The position numbers and the translations under genes were made by a program. 51,497 bases of DNA from contig CALMYL010000003.1 of the NCBI GenBank assembly GCA_937873695.1, forward strand, positions 1 through 51,497. Direction: 5' to 3'. The stretch's first letter is position 1. Every line of letters begins with the position of its first letter. The stretch is from an uncultured Ignavibacteria bacterium. GTDB taxonomy: Bacteria; Bacteroidota; Ignavibacteria; Tepidaquicellales; OLB5. Below are positions 16,188 through 24,066 of the stretch, piece by piece. A model generated the notes under the pieces. The model was not told where the DNA came from and ran no database searches. It saw nothing but the letters and a program-made list of their open reading frames with translations.

Positions 16188-18314
16188 TTAGAATTTGATA
16201 TCAAGCTGAAGCGAGAAACGGTTTTTGAGGTCACCCATAATTTCATCGTTACCTGAGCCGGTTGACTTAGCTCCATCAATTATTGTTTCAGCGTACTTTG
16301 CGGATAGCTCGAGGAATTTATATGGCCGGTACTTAAGCATCAAATACCACCTTCTGCCTTTACCGTAAAGTCCCTGGTTTGATACAACGCCATTTAGCTC
16401 ATTTTCATATTCATAAATGCGCGAATCAAAAGAGTCTGTCTGGAAAATTATGAATCTGCCGTCAAGCACAATATCCTTGAACGGAACAACCCTGAAATCA
16501 GAAAAGTACATCAGTCCTTTTTCGGCGGTGTGGTAACCCTGGTAATCAACAAAAACATATTCAAACCGGCTTCTTACTCTGAATGTCTTAAATATATCAT
16601 AATCAAACTGCAGGCGGTAGTTGGTCTGGCCGCGTTCATATATCCTGTCTTCTTCAATTCCGTAATTATTTATTACGGATGTAACATCTTCTTTAACTTC
16701 GTTCTTATATTTGGTGAATAATGTCAGGCTGCGCGATACATTCCACTGAGTGTACGTCATAAAATCCCTGCCTGAAGTAGGTACGGGATTGTAGAATGTA
16801 GCATAAGGGAATTTATATTGGTCATAATAGGCGTTAATTACAGCCAGTTTTCCTATCTTAAACCTGATACCGGAATAGATCCCGAACTCATTCTGCGATG
16901 TACCGCTTTGCTCGCCAAAACCGTATGAGTGCAGGCTGATAAAATTCTTCGGGTAATTCCTGACCATAAACACAACATCAGCCAGCTTATAAAAAAGGAA
17001 CTTAACTCCGGTCACTCCGCCTACAATATCCGTGTAGCTTCTTGTCCACTCGCCAAATACATTTACGTTCTTTATAACTATATCATAATCAACACCCAGC
17101 GCATTTGATTTAGAGCCGTAAAAATCATACAGCCCTTTATACTCAAACGGCTTGCTGTATTCTGAATTGTAATATGTTAAGCCAAGTTTGGTTGTTCCAA
17201 AAAATTTTGATTCATAAAATAACCTGCCGCCGTATAGCCTTTCCTTGCCGGAATTCTTCCGGTTTATTTCGGACTGTGTTCTGTGGTAGCCGTCTTCATA
17301 TTCGCTTGAAAGCTGATTAAGCGTTGTATCAATAGAAGCATCAATGCTGTTATTTGAATAAAACCCGAACAGGCTGAAATCTCCAATGGATGAGGGCAGT
17401 TTTAATTTACCTGCTACCCCGCGGAAGTACTGTACTTCATTCACCGAATTATATGAATCGATATCATCGCCTTTTTTCTTCATACCGGAAACTGCATCGC
17501 TGCCCTTTGAAAATGAATATGAGCCCCAAAGCGTTATACCCTGCCCGAATTCCAGAGTATAGTCGCCCACCAGCAAATGATTAAGTATGATATTTGATTT
17601 CATTTCTGCAAAGCCGCCAACATGGTCAGCCCAATTAAGCTCACCCGGATCTTTTTCTGCAAGCAGGCTTCCTGTGAATATATAACCGCCTTTTGAGTAA
17701 CGCGCGATAAACCTGTTGTAGAATTTTGGCCTTGGACCGAGATATTTCCCTGGCTCCAGGTATCCTCTGCTTGGCTGAAGGTCATTGGAAAAACGCGTGC
17801 GCATTTCAAAATGAATGTTGCTCAGCAAACCCTTTTTGCTGTCCTTTATCTTCTGTATAATACCGAATTCATCCTTAACAAAATCGACTGTTGAGCTTTT
17901 TACTATTACGTATTTCTTGATCTTTCCGTACAGGTCATCATCAATTCCTTCAACATATCTTAATTCCGCTACGGTATAAAATTTTTTATTTTTATTGCGG
18001 TACTCTAGTATCTTTGTGGCTATTATTGCGTCAATGTAGGGAATCTTCTGCAGGTCATTACTGCCGGCTGAATTAATATCTACCGGGTTTGCTTCAAGCT
18101 GAAGCAGTGTTTCAAGCAGTTCGGAATCTTCCGCGTCCTCGGTCTGGTTTTCAAGCAGCATTTCGATATTTTCATCAGCTCCCCTGTTGATAGTATCCCC
18201 GGTAATTTTTACGCTGTCAAGTGTTTGCCTCAAAGAGTCAGATTGGGCGTAAATTGCCGTATTAGCCGCAAAAATGGCAATTATAAAAAGCAGGTATTTG
18301 CAGATTTTGGTCAA
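16188..18314 (-). CDS. outer-membrane barrel protein with N-terminal helix-hairpin-helix domain
   Basis: 708 residues. Signal peptide at about 1-24 (ends IYAQ), an acidic linker, then a ComEA-like HhH pair at about 78-132 (VDINSAGSNDLQKIPYIDAI, FYTVAELRYVEGIDDDL), then a long beta-barrel region from about 165 ending ...SLQLDIKF. HhH domains bind DNA backbones non-specifically, so an outer-membrane HhH protein could have a role in DNA uptake or adhesion; that is inference. The start is a TTG at 18314, with no alternative in-frame ATG near. It is transcribed alone, downstream of the composite repeats. Confidence 0.75.
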   Translation of the reverse strand: MTKICKYLLFIIAIFAANTAIYAQSDSLRQTLDSVKITGDTINRGADENIEMLLENQTEDAEDSELLETLLQLEANPVDINSAGSNDLQKIPYIDAIIATKILEYRNKNKKFYTVAELRYVEGIDDDLYGKIKKYVIVKSSTVDFVKDEFGIIQKIKDSKKGLLSNIHFEMRTRFSNDLQPSRGYLEPGKYLGPRPKFYNRFIARYSKGGYIFTGSLLAEKDPGELNWADHVGGFAEMKSNIILNHLLVGDYTLEFGQGITLWGSYSFSKGSDAVSGMKKKGDDIDSYNSVNEVQYFRGVAGKLKLPSSIGDFSLFGFYSNNSIDASIDTTLNQLSSEYEDGYHRTQSEINRKNSGKERLYGGRLFYESKFFGTTKLGLTYYNSEYSKPFEYKGLYDFYGSKSNALGVDYDIVIKNVNVFGEWTRSYTDIVGGVTGVKFLFYKLADVVFMVRNYPKNFISLHSYGFGEQSGTSQNEFGIYSGIRFKIGKLAVINAYYDQYKFPYATFYNPVPTSGRDFMTYTQWNVSRSLTLFTKYKNEVKEDVTSVINNYGIEEDRIYERGQTNYRLQFDYDIFKTFRVRSRFEYVFVDYQGYHTAEKGLMYFSDFRVVPFKDIVLDGRFIIFQTDSFDSRIYEYENELNGVVSNQGLYGKGRRWYLMLKYRPYKFLELSAKYAETIIDGAKSTGSGNDEIMGDLKNRFSLQLDIKF

Positions 18315-18410
18315 ATTTCAGTTCAATTATCTATAAATATAGAAATAAATTATCAAAGGTTTTAAGAATATATTAGCCCACATAACCTATTGGCAACTAT
18401 AGAACACGGA

Positions 18411-18553
18411 TTATTCTCCGTCCCAAGTTTCTACTTGGGACGGAATATGAATCCGAAGCTTATGCTTCGCCGAAACTTATGCTTCTGATTATCTTCAGGC
18501 AGAAGCCTGATGCGGAAATAAACGTTCCCAAGCAGAAGCTTGGGAACGAGAAG
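18411..18553. repeat. 143-bp composite four-hairpin repeat, copy A
   Basis: It contains four perfect hairpins in order: 11-bp stem at 18418-18443 (loop TTCT), 6-bp at 18454-18469 (TTAT), 6-bp at 18495-18510 (AGAA), and 11-bp at 18523-18548 (AGAA). The two outer stems share the word CCCAAG. Copy B at 18625 matches over all 143 bases except two. It occupies part of the 463-base gene-free stretch 18315-18777. Confidence 0.9.
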
Positions 18554-18555
18554 AA

Positions 18556-18582
18556 AAAAAGGGGCTTACCCTGCCCCTTTTT
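18556..18582. terminator. bidirectional terminator between repeat copies
   Basis: AAAAAGGGGC-TTACCCT-GCCCCTTTTT, a 10-bp stem with A and T tracts built in. It would end minus-strand transcription from the Omp28-like gene at 18778, after repeat copy B. Confidence 0.75.
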
Positions 18583-18599
18583 CTAAAAATATGCTTAAT

Positions 18600-18626
18600 A
18601 ACGCCGTTATTTAATCAGAATCGTTT
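18600..18626 (-). pseudogene. remnant of a T9SS sorting-domain 3' end
   Basis: Read on the minus strand this stretch gives ...T-I-L-I-K-stop followed by the same CGGCGTT as the real end of the gene at 18778 (M-I-L-I-K-stop). About 21 of 23 bases match. It flanks copy B of the composite repeat on the far side, so copy B sits between two versions of the same gene tail. This indicates either a lost duplicate gene or a duplicated target. Confidence 0.5.
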
Positions 18627-18767
18627 ATTCTCCGTCCCAAGTTTCCACGTGGGACGGAATATGAATCCGAAGCTTATGCTTCGCCGAAACTTATGCTTCT
18701 GATTATCTTCAGGCAGAAGCCTGATGCGGAAATAAACGTTCCCAAGCAGAAGCTTGGGAACGAGAAG
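18625..18767. repeat. 143-bp composite four-hairpin repeat, copy B
   Basis: The second copy, in direct orientation 214 bases from copy A. Its two differences fall in the first hairpin (TTCCACGTGGG versus TTCTACTTGGG) and weaken that stem. Its right end is 10 bases from the stop of the Omp28-like gene at 18778. Confidence 0.9.
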
Positions 18768-18777
18768 CTGAACGCCG

Positions 18778-19878
18778 TTATTTTATGAGAATCATTTTCT
18801 TAGTTTCCCTGAAATCACCGGCTGTCAAAGTATAGAAATAGATTCCGCTTGCCAACTGTGTACCGTCAACATCTACATTATAACTGCCTGCTGTCATAAA
18901 TCCATCAGTATAGGTATCAACCAACTGCCCTGATGAATTAAACACCCTCAATGTTACAAATCCATCTTTTGGTATTGCAAACTGTATATTGGTAGTGGGA
19001 TTGAACGGATTTGGATAGTTCTGTGAAAGTGAATATCTCTCAGGAACTTGATTATTATTAGCTTCAATTCCAACAAGGCTTGTTACACCCTGTTTTGTTC
19101 CCTGCTCAACTGCTGCGAAGAAAAGATCCGTTGAATCTTTGTAAACTATAATATTAACATTACAGTTTGCCGGTACCCAGGATGTATCAAGTATAGTTGA
19201 AATGCTTTTGGTAATTACCTGGTTCTGGTTCCAGGTTCCGGTATTCAGGTTTTCACCCGTTGCGCCGTTGATAACAATTCTGGCTATATCCATATGCACA
19301 TAATCATTATGGTAACCTACGGGTGTGCCGCATGATGCGTAAAAATTCTGAGGATAAACCACATTATCTTCAGTAAGCACATACACAATTTTGTACTGCC
19401 CCGTTAATGTTTCAGCGGCGGTTGATTGGACTGTTGCCGTGTACTCCCGTGTGGCCGTATTGTAATTGGTTGCCGTAACAATAACGTTTATGCGGCTGTT
19501 TGGGGTACTGTTGTAGCGGTTCTGAGCGTACGATACCCACATATTTGATGTGATATACGGATAAGGCGCGCCGTTATTGCCCGGGTGATTTGTCCTGTCA
19601 AATACTCCGGTTGGATATGCCGAAAAACCGAGCATTGATCTTATTGCGTTTCCGGTAAAGTTCTGCCACGGGTCAGAGCTTGCGCCGTGATATGCGATAA
19701 CAACGGTATTGGGGTACAGTGTCAGTATCTGCTCTGCTGCCTGGTGCCCGCAGGGGCAGTAACCGCACCACGTGCCCGTACAGAATTCAAGTACCATTCT
19801 TTTAGGTTCTGAATTAATCTGCTGCGAAATAAATACAAATGCAAGAGCCGCAAATAGTAAAAACAATCTTTTAAACAT
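18778..19878 (-). CDS. Omp28-like thioredoxin-fold protein with T9SS sorting domain
   Basis: 366 residues from the chosen start. Signal peptide (MFKRLFLLFAALAFVFIS), then an Omp28-type thioredoxin-like domain opening LEFCTGTWCGYCPCGH with a CxxC pair, a beta-rich middle, and a C-terminal sorting domain (NYPNPFNPTTNIQFAI...KKMILIK). ATG at 19878 is preferred over the in-frame ATG at 19890 because GGAGGT lies six bases upstream of it. Omp28 of Porphyromonas is a surface protein; the redox activity here is inferred from CGYC. It is the first of three tandem paralogues. Confidence 0.85.
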   Translation of the reverse strand: MFKRLFLLFAALAFVFISQQINSEPKRMVLEFCTGTWCGYCPCGHQAAEQILTLYPNTVVIAYHGASSDPWQNFTGNAIRSMLGFSAYPTGVFDRTNHPGNNGAPYPYITSNMWVSYAQNRYNSTPNSRINVIVTATNYNTATREYTATVQSTAAETLTGQYKIVYVLTEDNVVYPQNFYASCGTPVGYHNDYVHMDIARIVINGATGENLNTGTWNQNQVITKSISTILDTSWVPANCNVNIIVYKDSTDLFFAAVEQGTKQGVTSLVGIEANNNQVPERYSLSQNYPNPFNPTTNIQFAIPKDGFVTLRVFNSSGQLVDTYTDGFMTAGSYNVDVDGTQLASGIYFYTLTAGDFRETKKMILIK

Positions 19879-19909
19879 AACTACCTCCATAAATAAAAGT
19901 TCAAAAAAA

Positions 19910-19930
19910 AGCGGGGCTTGCTGCCCCGCT
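19910..19930 (-). terminator. intrinsic terminator of the second Omp28-like gene
   Basis: AGCGGGGC-TTGCT-GCCCCGCT, an 8-bp stem with eight A on the left that give a U-run on the minus strand. It lies over 100 bases past the stop at 20047. A second small hairpin CCCGC-GTGAA-GCGGG follows at 19951-19965. Confidence 0.8.
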
Positions 19931-20035
19931 CTGTAAAAAAATCACAAATTCCCGCGTGAAGCGGGGTAAATAAAATTTCAATTATATTATTTTACCAGCC
20001 TTAGCTCAAAAACGAGCCGGGAAAACAAGGTAGTC

Positions 20036-20052
20036 AAATAACTGCGTTATTT
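20036..20052. repeat. triloop hairpin over a stop codon
   Basis: AAATAAC-TGC-GTTATTT, a 7-bp stem. The TAA stop of the Omp28-like gene (complement at 20047-20049) is in the right arm. A degenerate extra copy of the same gene-end unit lies just beyond, at roughly 19985-20026. Confidence 0.6.
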
Positions 20053-21108
20053 TACTAACATCATTTTCTTAGTTTCAACAAAGTCAGCGGTTTTTAAAGT
20101 GTAGAAGTAAATTCCGCTTGATAATGATGAACCATCAAAATCAACATTGTAAACGCCTGCTTTTAAGAAACCGTCAACATATGTTGCAACTTCCTGTCCC
20201 ATTGAATTATAGAACTTCAAACTTACATTTTGTTCCTTTGGAATTGAGAACCTGAAGTTTGTTGTCGGGTTAAACGGATTAGGATAGTTCTGGCTGAGGC
20301 TGTATGATTCAGCTATTTCAGTCTGGTTCTGTATACCTACTGGATTTACAACAGAAATTACTCTTGACTGCTGAATGGTCTGATCTGTAGAAATGCTGCC
20401 GCCTGTTTTGTAAACAAAAATGTTCATGTTTGCATTTGCTTCTGCAACATGATTAGGAATTACGTAGCTTAATGGTATCGTATATGATACACCATTAGCC
20501 CATGGATCAGCTGAATTAACAAGTGTGCCTGCTGAGCCGTTTACCAAACCTTTTACTACATGCTTGTGCACATAATTACCACCACCTATACAGCTTCCGT
20601 TTCCGGTCTGTGAATAGATCAGGTTATCTTCAGTGCAGATAAACATTACATTGTAAGTACCGGTAAGCTCTGATGTAGAAGTAATAACAACATCAGCAGA
20701 AATTGTCCTTGTACCGGAATTGTACGTTTTGTTGTTTACAGCAATTGTAACACCGGGCGTAACAGTATTGGTTTGCACAACAACCTGGTTTGTCCAGCCG
20801 CTTCTTGAAATTATACCTGTTCTTCTACCAATTACACCTGTTGGATAACTATTAAAACCAAAAGCTTGTATCATCGGCAAACTGTATTCTTTCCATGGAT
20901 CTGAACTGGCGCCATGATAAGCAAGAACCATCGTGTTTGGATATGACTGCAAAAACGCGTCTATGATAGTATGTCCGCACGGGCAGTATTGGCACCATGT
21001 ACCGGTGCAATATTCCAATACGGTATTAAAACCGGACTGTGCAGAAACGTTTGGTCTAAAACCAACAAGAGCGATAATTGCAAGTACAATTAGTAAATGC
21101 TTTTTCAT
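20047..21108 (-). CDS. Omp28-like thioredoxin-fold protein with T9SS sorting domain
   Basis: 353 residues: signal peptide at about 1-23, LEYCTGTWCQYCPCGH (CQYC), a beta-rich domain with paired Cys (GNGSCIGG), and a sorting domain from about 270 (NYPNPFNPTTNFRFSIPKEQ). The last 70 residues are almost identical to those of the next paralogue at 21515, and the 5' ends (GAGAGGA ribosome site, MKKHLLIV) also match, so this is a recent tandem duplication. Exported by Sec and type IX systems. Function is probably surface thiol chemistry or adhesion, not proven. Confidence 0.85.
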   Translation of the reverse strand: MKKHLLIVLAIIALVGFRPNVSAQSGFNTVLEYCTGTWCQYCPCGHTIIDAFLQSYPNTMVLAYHGASSDPWKEYSLPMIQAFGFNSYPTGVIGRRTGIISRSGWTNQVVVQTNTVTPGVTIAVNNKTYNSGTRTISADVVITSTSELTGTYNVMFICTEDNLIYSQTGNGSCIGGGNYVHKHVVKGLVNGSAGTLVNSADPWANGVSYTIPLSYVIPNHVAEANANMNIFVYKTGGSISTDQTIQQSRVISVVNPVGIQNQTEIAESYSLSQNYPNPFNPTTNFRFSIPKEQNVSLKFYNSMGQEVATYVDGFLKAGVYNVDFDGSSLSSGIYFYTLKTADFVETKKMMLVK

Positions 21109-21270
21109 TTTAATATCCTCTCTGTTAAATATTAAATTAATGAAATTTAGTTAGCTTGTAACTTAAAAAATAGTTTATAATGATTTAATTTACAATACTA
21201 ATTTATATTTAGCAGGATTCTAATTTTCTCTAAAAAGGGGAAAAATGGCTAAAAAAGCAGCTTTTCATAA

Positions 21271-21300
21271 AAAAGGCAGCTCTTAAAAAGGCTGCCTTTT
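21271..21300. terminator. terminator downstream of the third Omp28-like gene
   Basis: AAAAGGCAGC-TCTTAAAAAG-GCTGCCTTTT, a 10-bp stem usable on both strands. It closes the 406-base gap 21109-21514. That gap also holds a smaller hairpin around 21254-21266, the inverted repeat CTGCCAG/CTGGCAG (21349-21355 / 21367-21373), and the 42-bp tandem units. Confidence 0.75.
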
Positions 21301-21377
21301 CACTATATGTAGTAGAGTGTCTCAAAAATCTACATACCTCAAGATCTTCTGCCAGCTTGACGCAATCTGGCAGGAAA

Positions 21378-21396
21378 AAAGTAACTTCGTTACTTT
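21378..21396. repeat. TTC/GAA-triloop mini-hairpin
   Basis: AAAGTAAC-TTC-GTTACTTT, an 8-bp perfect stem. It forms the degenerate first member of the tandem series that continues to the stop of the gene at 21515. Confidence 0.55.
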
Positions 21397-21408
21397 ATCA
21401 ATCTTAAA

Positions 21409-21534
21409 ACAAGGTAGTCAAATAACTGCGTTATTTTACTAACCTTAAAAACAAAGCGCTCAAATAACTTTGTTATTTGACCAGCCTTAGAAACAAGGTA
21501 GTCAAATAACTGCGTTATTTTACTAACATCATTT
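21409..21534. repeat. three 42-bp tandem units running into a gene end
   Basis: Units are 21409-21450, 21451-21492 and 21493-21534; the last includes the stop and final codons of the Omp28-like gene. Each carries a triloop hairpin (21420-21436, 21460-21480, 21504-21520) and, on the minus strand, re-creates a terminal (L)VK-stop. Unit 2 (21451-21492) has compensatory changes that keep its 9-bp stem. A fourth degenerate unit precedes them. Confidence 0.85.
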
Positions 21535-22570
21535 TTTTGGTTTCAACATAATCAGCGGTTTTTAAAGTGTAGAAATAAATACCGCTTGTAAACGATGAAC
21601 CGTCAAACTCAACACTGTAAACACCGGCTTTTAAAAAACCGTCAACATACGTAGCAACTTCCTGACCCATTGAATTATAGAACTTCAAACTTACATTCTG
21701 CTCTTTTGGTATTGAAAAACTGAAGTTTGTTGTTGGGTTAAACGGGTTAGGATAATTTTGTCCAAGACTGTATGAAGAGGCTATTTCATTTTCATTTGAT
21801 ACTCCGGTTGGGTCAATGATATTAGTCTTCATACTCTGCTGTATCTGCTGATCTGTATGTGAAACGCCGCCGGTTTTAAACACTACTATATTAAGTTTGC
21901 TGTTTGCTTCAATTATACCTGCGGGAAGTACATAGTTCAACGGAATTGTAACCTGCTGTCCCTGTGTCATATCAGTTCCAACCAGCTGACCGTTTGCACC
22001 GGTTATCAGACCTCTTGATACATTATAATGAACATAGTTAGGTCCGCCCGGGCATGAACCGTTTCCTGTCTGAGCATAAACCAGGTTGTTTTCTGTTACT
22101 ACCATATGGATATTATAGGTGCCTGTCAATCCGGTAAGTGCAGTAACAACTATACTTCCTGTCAAAGTTCTTGAGCCAGAATTATAGTTCTTGTTATTAA
22201 GCTGAATGCTTACGCCTGGATCAACTGTATTAGATTGTACAACAACCCTGTTATTCCATCCGGTGTTGGAAATGATTCCGGAAGTTCTACCCACAACTCC
22301 CGTAGGATATGCGCTTGCACCAAAATACTGTATCATAGGCAAACCTGTGGTAGTCCATGGATCGTTGTTGGGGCCATGATAAGCCAAAACAACTGTATTG
22401 GGAAAATTAGTTAAAATATTCTCAATAATAGCGTGGCTGCATGGACACCATTGGCACCATGTGCCGGTAAAATACTCAACAGCGGTATTGTACCCGGTCT
22501 GCGCAGAAACATCAGGTTTAAAACCTGCTAAGGCAACGAGGGCAATTACAATAAGTAAATGCTTTTTCAT
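21515..22570 (-). CDS. Omp28-like thioredoxin-fold protein with T9SS sorting domain
   Basis: 351 residues, close paralogue of the gene at 20047. Signal peptide at about 1-23, VEYFTGTWCQWCPCSH with CQWC, and a sorting domain (NYPNPFNPTTNFSFSIPKEQ...KKMMLVK). The upstream residue is Phe where the two sister proteins have Cys, so one of the extra cysteines is lost while the CxxC pair is kept. The ribosome site AGAGGA precedes ATG. The 3' end runs into the 42-bp tandem units. Confidence 0.85.
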   Translation of the reverse strand: MKKHLLIVIALVALAGFKPDVSAQTGYNTAVEYFTGTWCQWCPCSHAIIENILTNFPNTVVLAYHGPNNDPWTTTGLPMIQYFGASAYPTGVVGRTSGIISNTGWNNRVVVQSNTVDPGVSIQLNNKNYNSGSRTLTGSIVVTALTGLTGTYNIHMVVTENNLVYAQTGNGSCPGGPNYVHYNVSRGLITGANGQLVGTDMTQGQQVTIPLNYVLPAGIIEANSKLNIVVFKTGGVSHTDQQIQQSMKTNIIDPTGVSNENEIASSYSLGQNYPNPFNPTTNFSFSIPKEQNVSLKFYNSMGQEVATYVDGFLKAGVYSVEFDGSSFTSGIYFYTLKTADYVETKKMMLVK

Positions 22571-22724
22571 TTTAATATCCTCTCTTAAAAATATTAAATT
22601 ATTTGATTTTGGTTAACTTGTGAGCGAAAATCTAATTTATTTAGTTTTAACTTTCAAGTCTAATAAAAGCTTAATTATTAACTAAAATAACCAAATATAG
22701 TTAATTTTTTAAAGAAAAGGGCTA

Positions 22725-23990
22725 TTATTTAAGAAGTACCATTTTGCGGGTCACGGAAAAACCACCGCCTGTGAGTCTATAATAGTAAACACCGCTGGGG
22801 TAATTACTGCCGTCAAACTCAGTTTCATATATCCCGGGGGCAATTAAAGTGTTAACAAGCACGGCAACTTCTTTGCCTGTAACATCAAACACTGTTAAAT
22901 TTACTTTTGCGTTTTCACTTCCTGACTGATTCGGCAGTCTGTCTTTTGGCTTCACATCAAATCTTATTCTAGTTACAGGATTAAACGGATTCGGATAATT
23001 TTGATCTAAAGAAAATTTCTGCGGAATGACTTCGCTAACACTCTCTATACCGATCGGAAAACCGGGACCGCCGCCATTGGTGGTTTTTAAAATTGTGCCG
23101 TATCCGCCAACTACCCAACCCGTAGTGTTGTTCAGCATTTGAATTGAATACAATGTCTGGTCAGTTCCGGTCACAGTCGAATCCCAGTATAAACCGCTGC
23201 TCGTTGTACGGTACATCATTCCATTGCCGCCTGAACAAAATCCAGTAACAGCATTAATAAATTTCAATGAATGAAAAGTAAATCCGCGAGAGAGGTAATT
23301 ATTATCAGACCAGTTAACGCCGCTGTTTGTAGTAACCATAAACATACCGCAGCATCCTGTGGCATAACCTGTAGTACTGTTAATAAAATCTATTGTAAAT
23401 AAAGGATTAACCTCTCCAAGCGTGAAAGAGATCCAGTTCGCACCCCCATTGGTAGTTCTTATGATGTAGCTATCGGTACCTGTCACATAATAATTATTTT
23501 CATCAATAATTTTTGAGGAAAAAAAATCCACTACCCATATAATATTTGAAACTGAAAACCAGTCAGCTCCGCCGTTAGTTGTCTTTATGAGAGTTTTGCC
23601 GTTTCCTGTGGCAATACCTGTAAGTGAATTATAAAAATTTACAGAGGTCAAAAAATTTACTGTTCCCGAATTTTGCGCTATCCAGTTTAACCCGCTGTTC
23701 GTGGTCTTTAAGACCCTTCCGCTATCTCCTGCAAGATAACCCGTGTTCATATCGGTAAAGATCAGAGACTGGTGGTCACCCGGCAAAATTGTTTTTATCC
23801 AGTTGGCCCCTGAATTTGTTGTCTTTAAAATTGTATTATAACCGCAAGCATAGCCGGTATTTACATCGGTGAAGTAAACCGATTTTAAAGCATAATTTGT
23901 CCCAGATTGCTGCTGATACCATTGCGAAAAAATAACGGTATTAAATACAGCCAATACTAAAATTATAATATACTTTTTATTAATTTTCAA
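22725..23990 (-). CDS. YCF48/BNR-type beta-propeller with T9SS sorting domain
   Basis: 421 residues. Signal peptide at about 1-22. Seven or so repeats of about 40 residues carry the BNR/YCF48 pattern (LKTTNSGANW, LKTTNSGLNW, IKTTNGGADW, IRTTNGGANW, LKTTNGGG), a beta-propeller like the photosystem-assembly factor and sortilin folds. The sorting domain begins near 335 (NYPNPFNPVTRIRFDV). About 12 extra residues (DRLPNQSGSEN region, DNA 22911-22943) interrupt the sorting domain at the loop where the neighbouring gene also has an insertion. Secreted; ligand unknown. Confidence 0.82.
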   Translation of the reverse strand: MKINKKYIIILVLAVFNTVIFSQWYQQQSGTNYALKSVYFTDVNTGYACGYNTILKTTNSGANWIKTILPGDHQSLIFTDMNTGYLAGDSGRVLKTTNSGLNWIAQNSGTVNFLTSVNFYNSLTGIATGNGKTLIKTTNGGADWFSVSNIIWVVDFFSSKIIDENNYYVTGTDSYIIRTTNGGANWISFTLGEVNPLFTIDFINSTTGYATGCCGMFMVTTNSGVNWSDNNYLSRGFTFHSLKFINAVTGFCSGGNGMMYRTTSSGLYWDSTVTGTDQTLYSIQMLNNTTGWVVGGYGTILKTTNGGGPGFPIGIESVSEVIPQKFSLDQNYPNPFNPVTRIRFDVKPKDRLPNQSGSENAKVNLTVFDVTGKEVAVLVNTLIAPGIYETEFDGSNYPSGVYYYRLTGGGFSVTRKMVLLK

Positions 23991-24066
23991 CGCTGCTCTG
24001 ATTGATTATTTAATGAGATTAATATAAGAATAATTTATAAACATTAAAACAGAAAGTGATGCATGT

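Noticed and set aside
18315-18777. CRISPR array suspected from repeated hairpins
   Set aside because: Only two 143-bp copies with no regular short repeats, no variable spacers and no cas genes.
21515-21640. Stop-codon readthrough into the 42-bp units, giving extended sorting domains
   Set aside because: Each unit re-creates its own TAA in frame, and sorting domains must end close to the final Lys, so an extended protein is unlikely.
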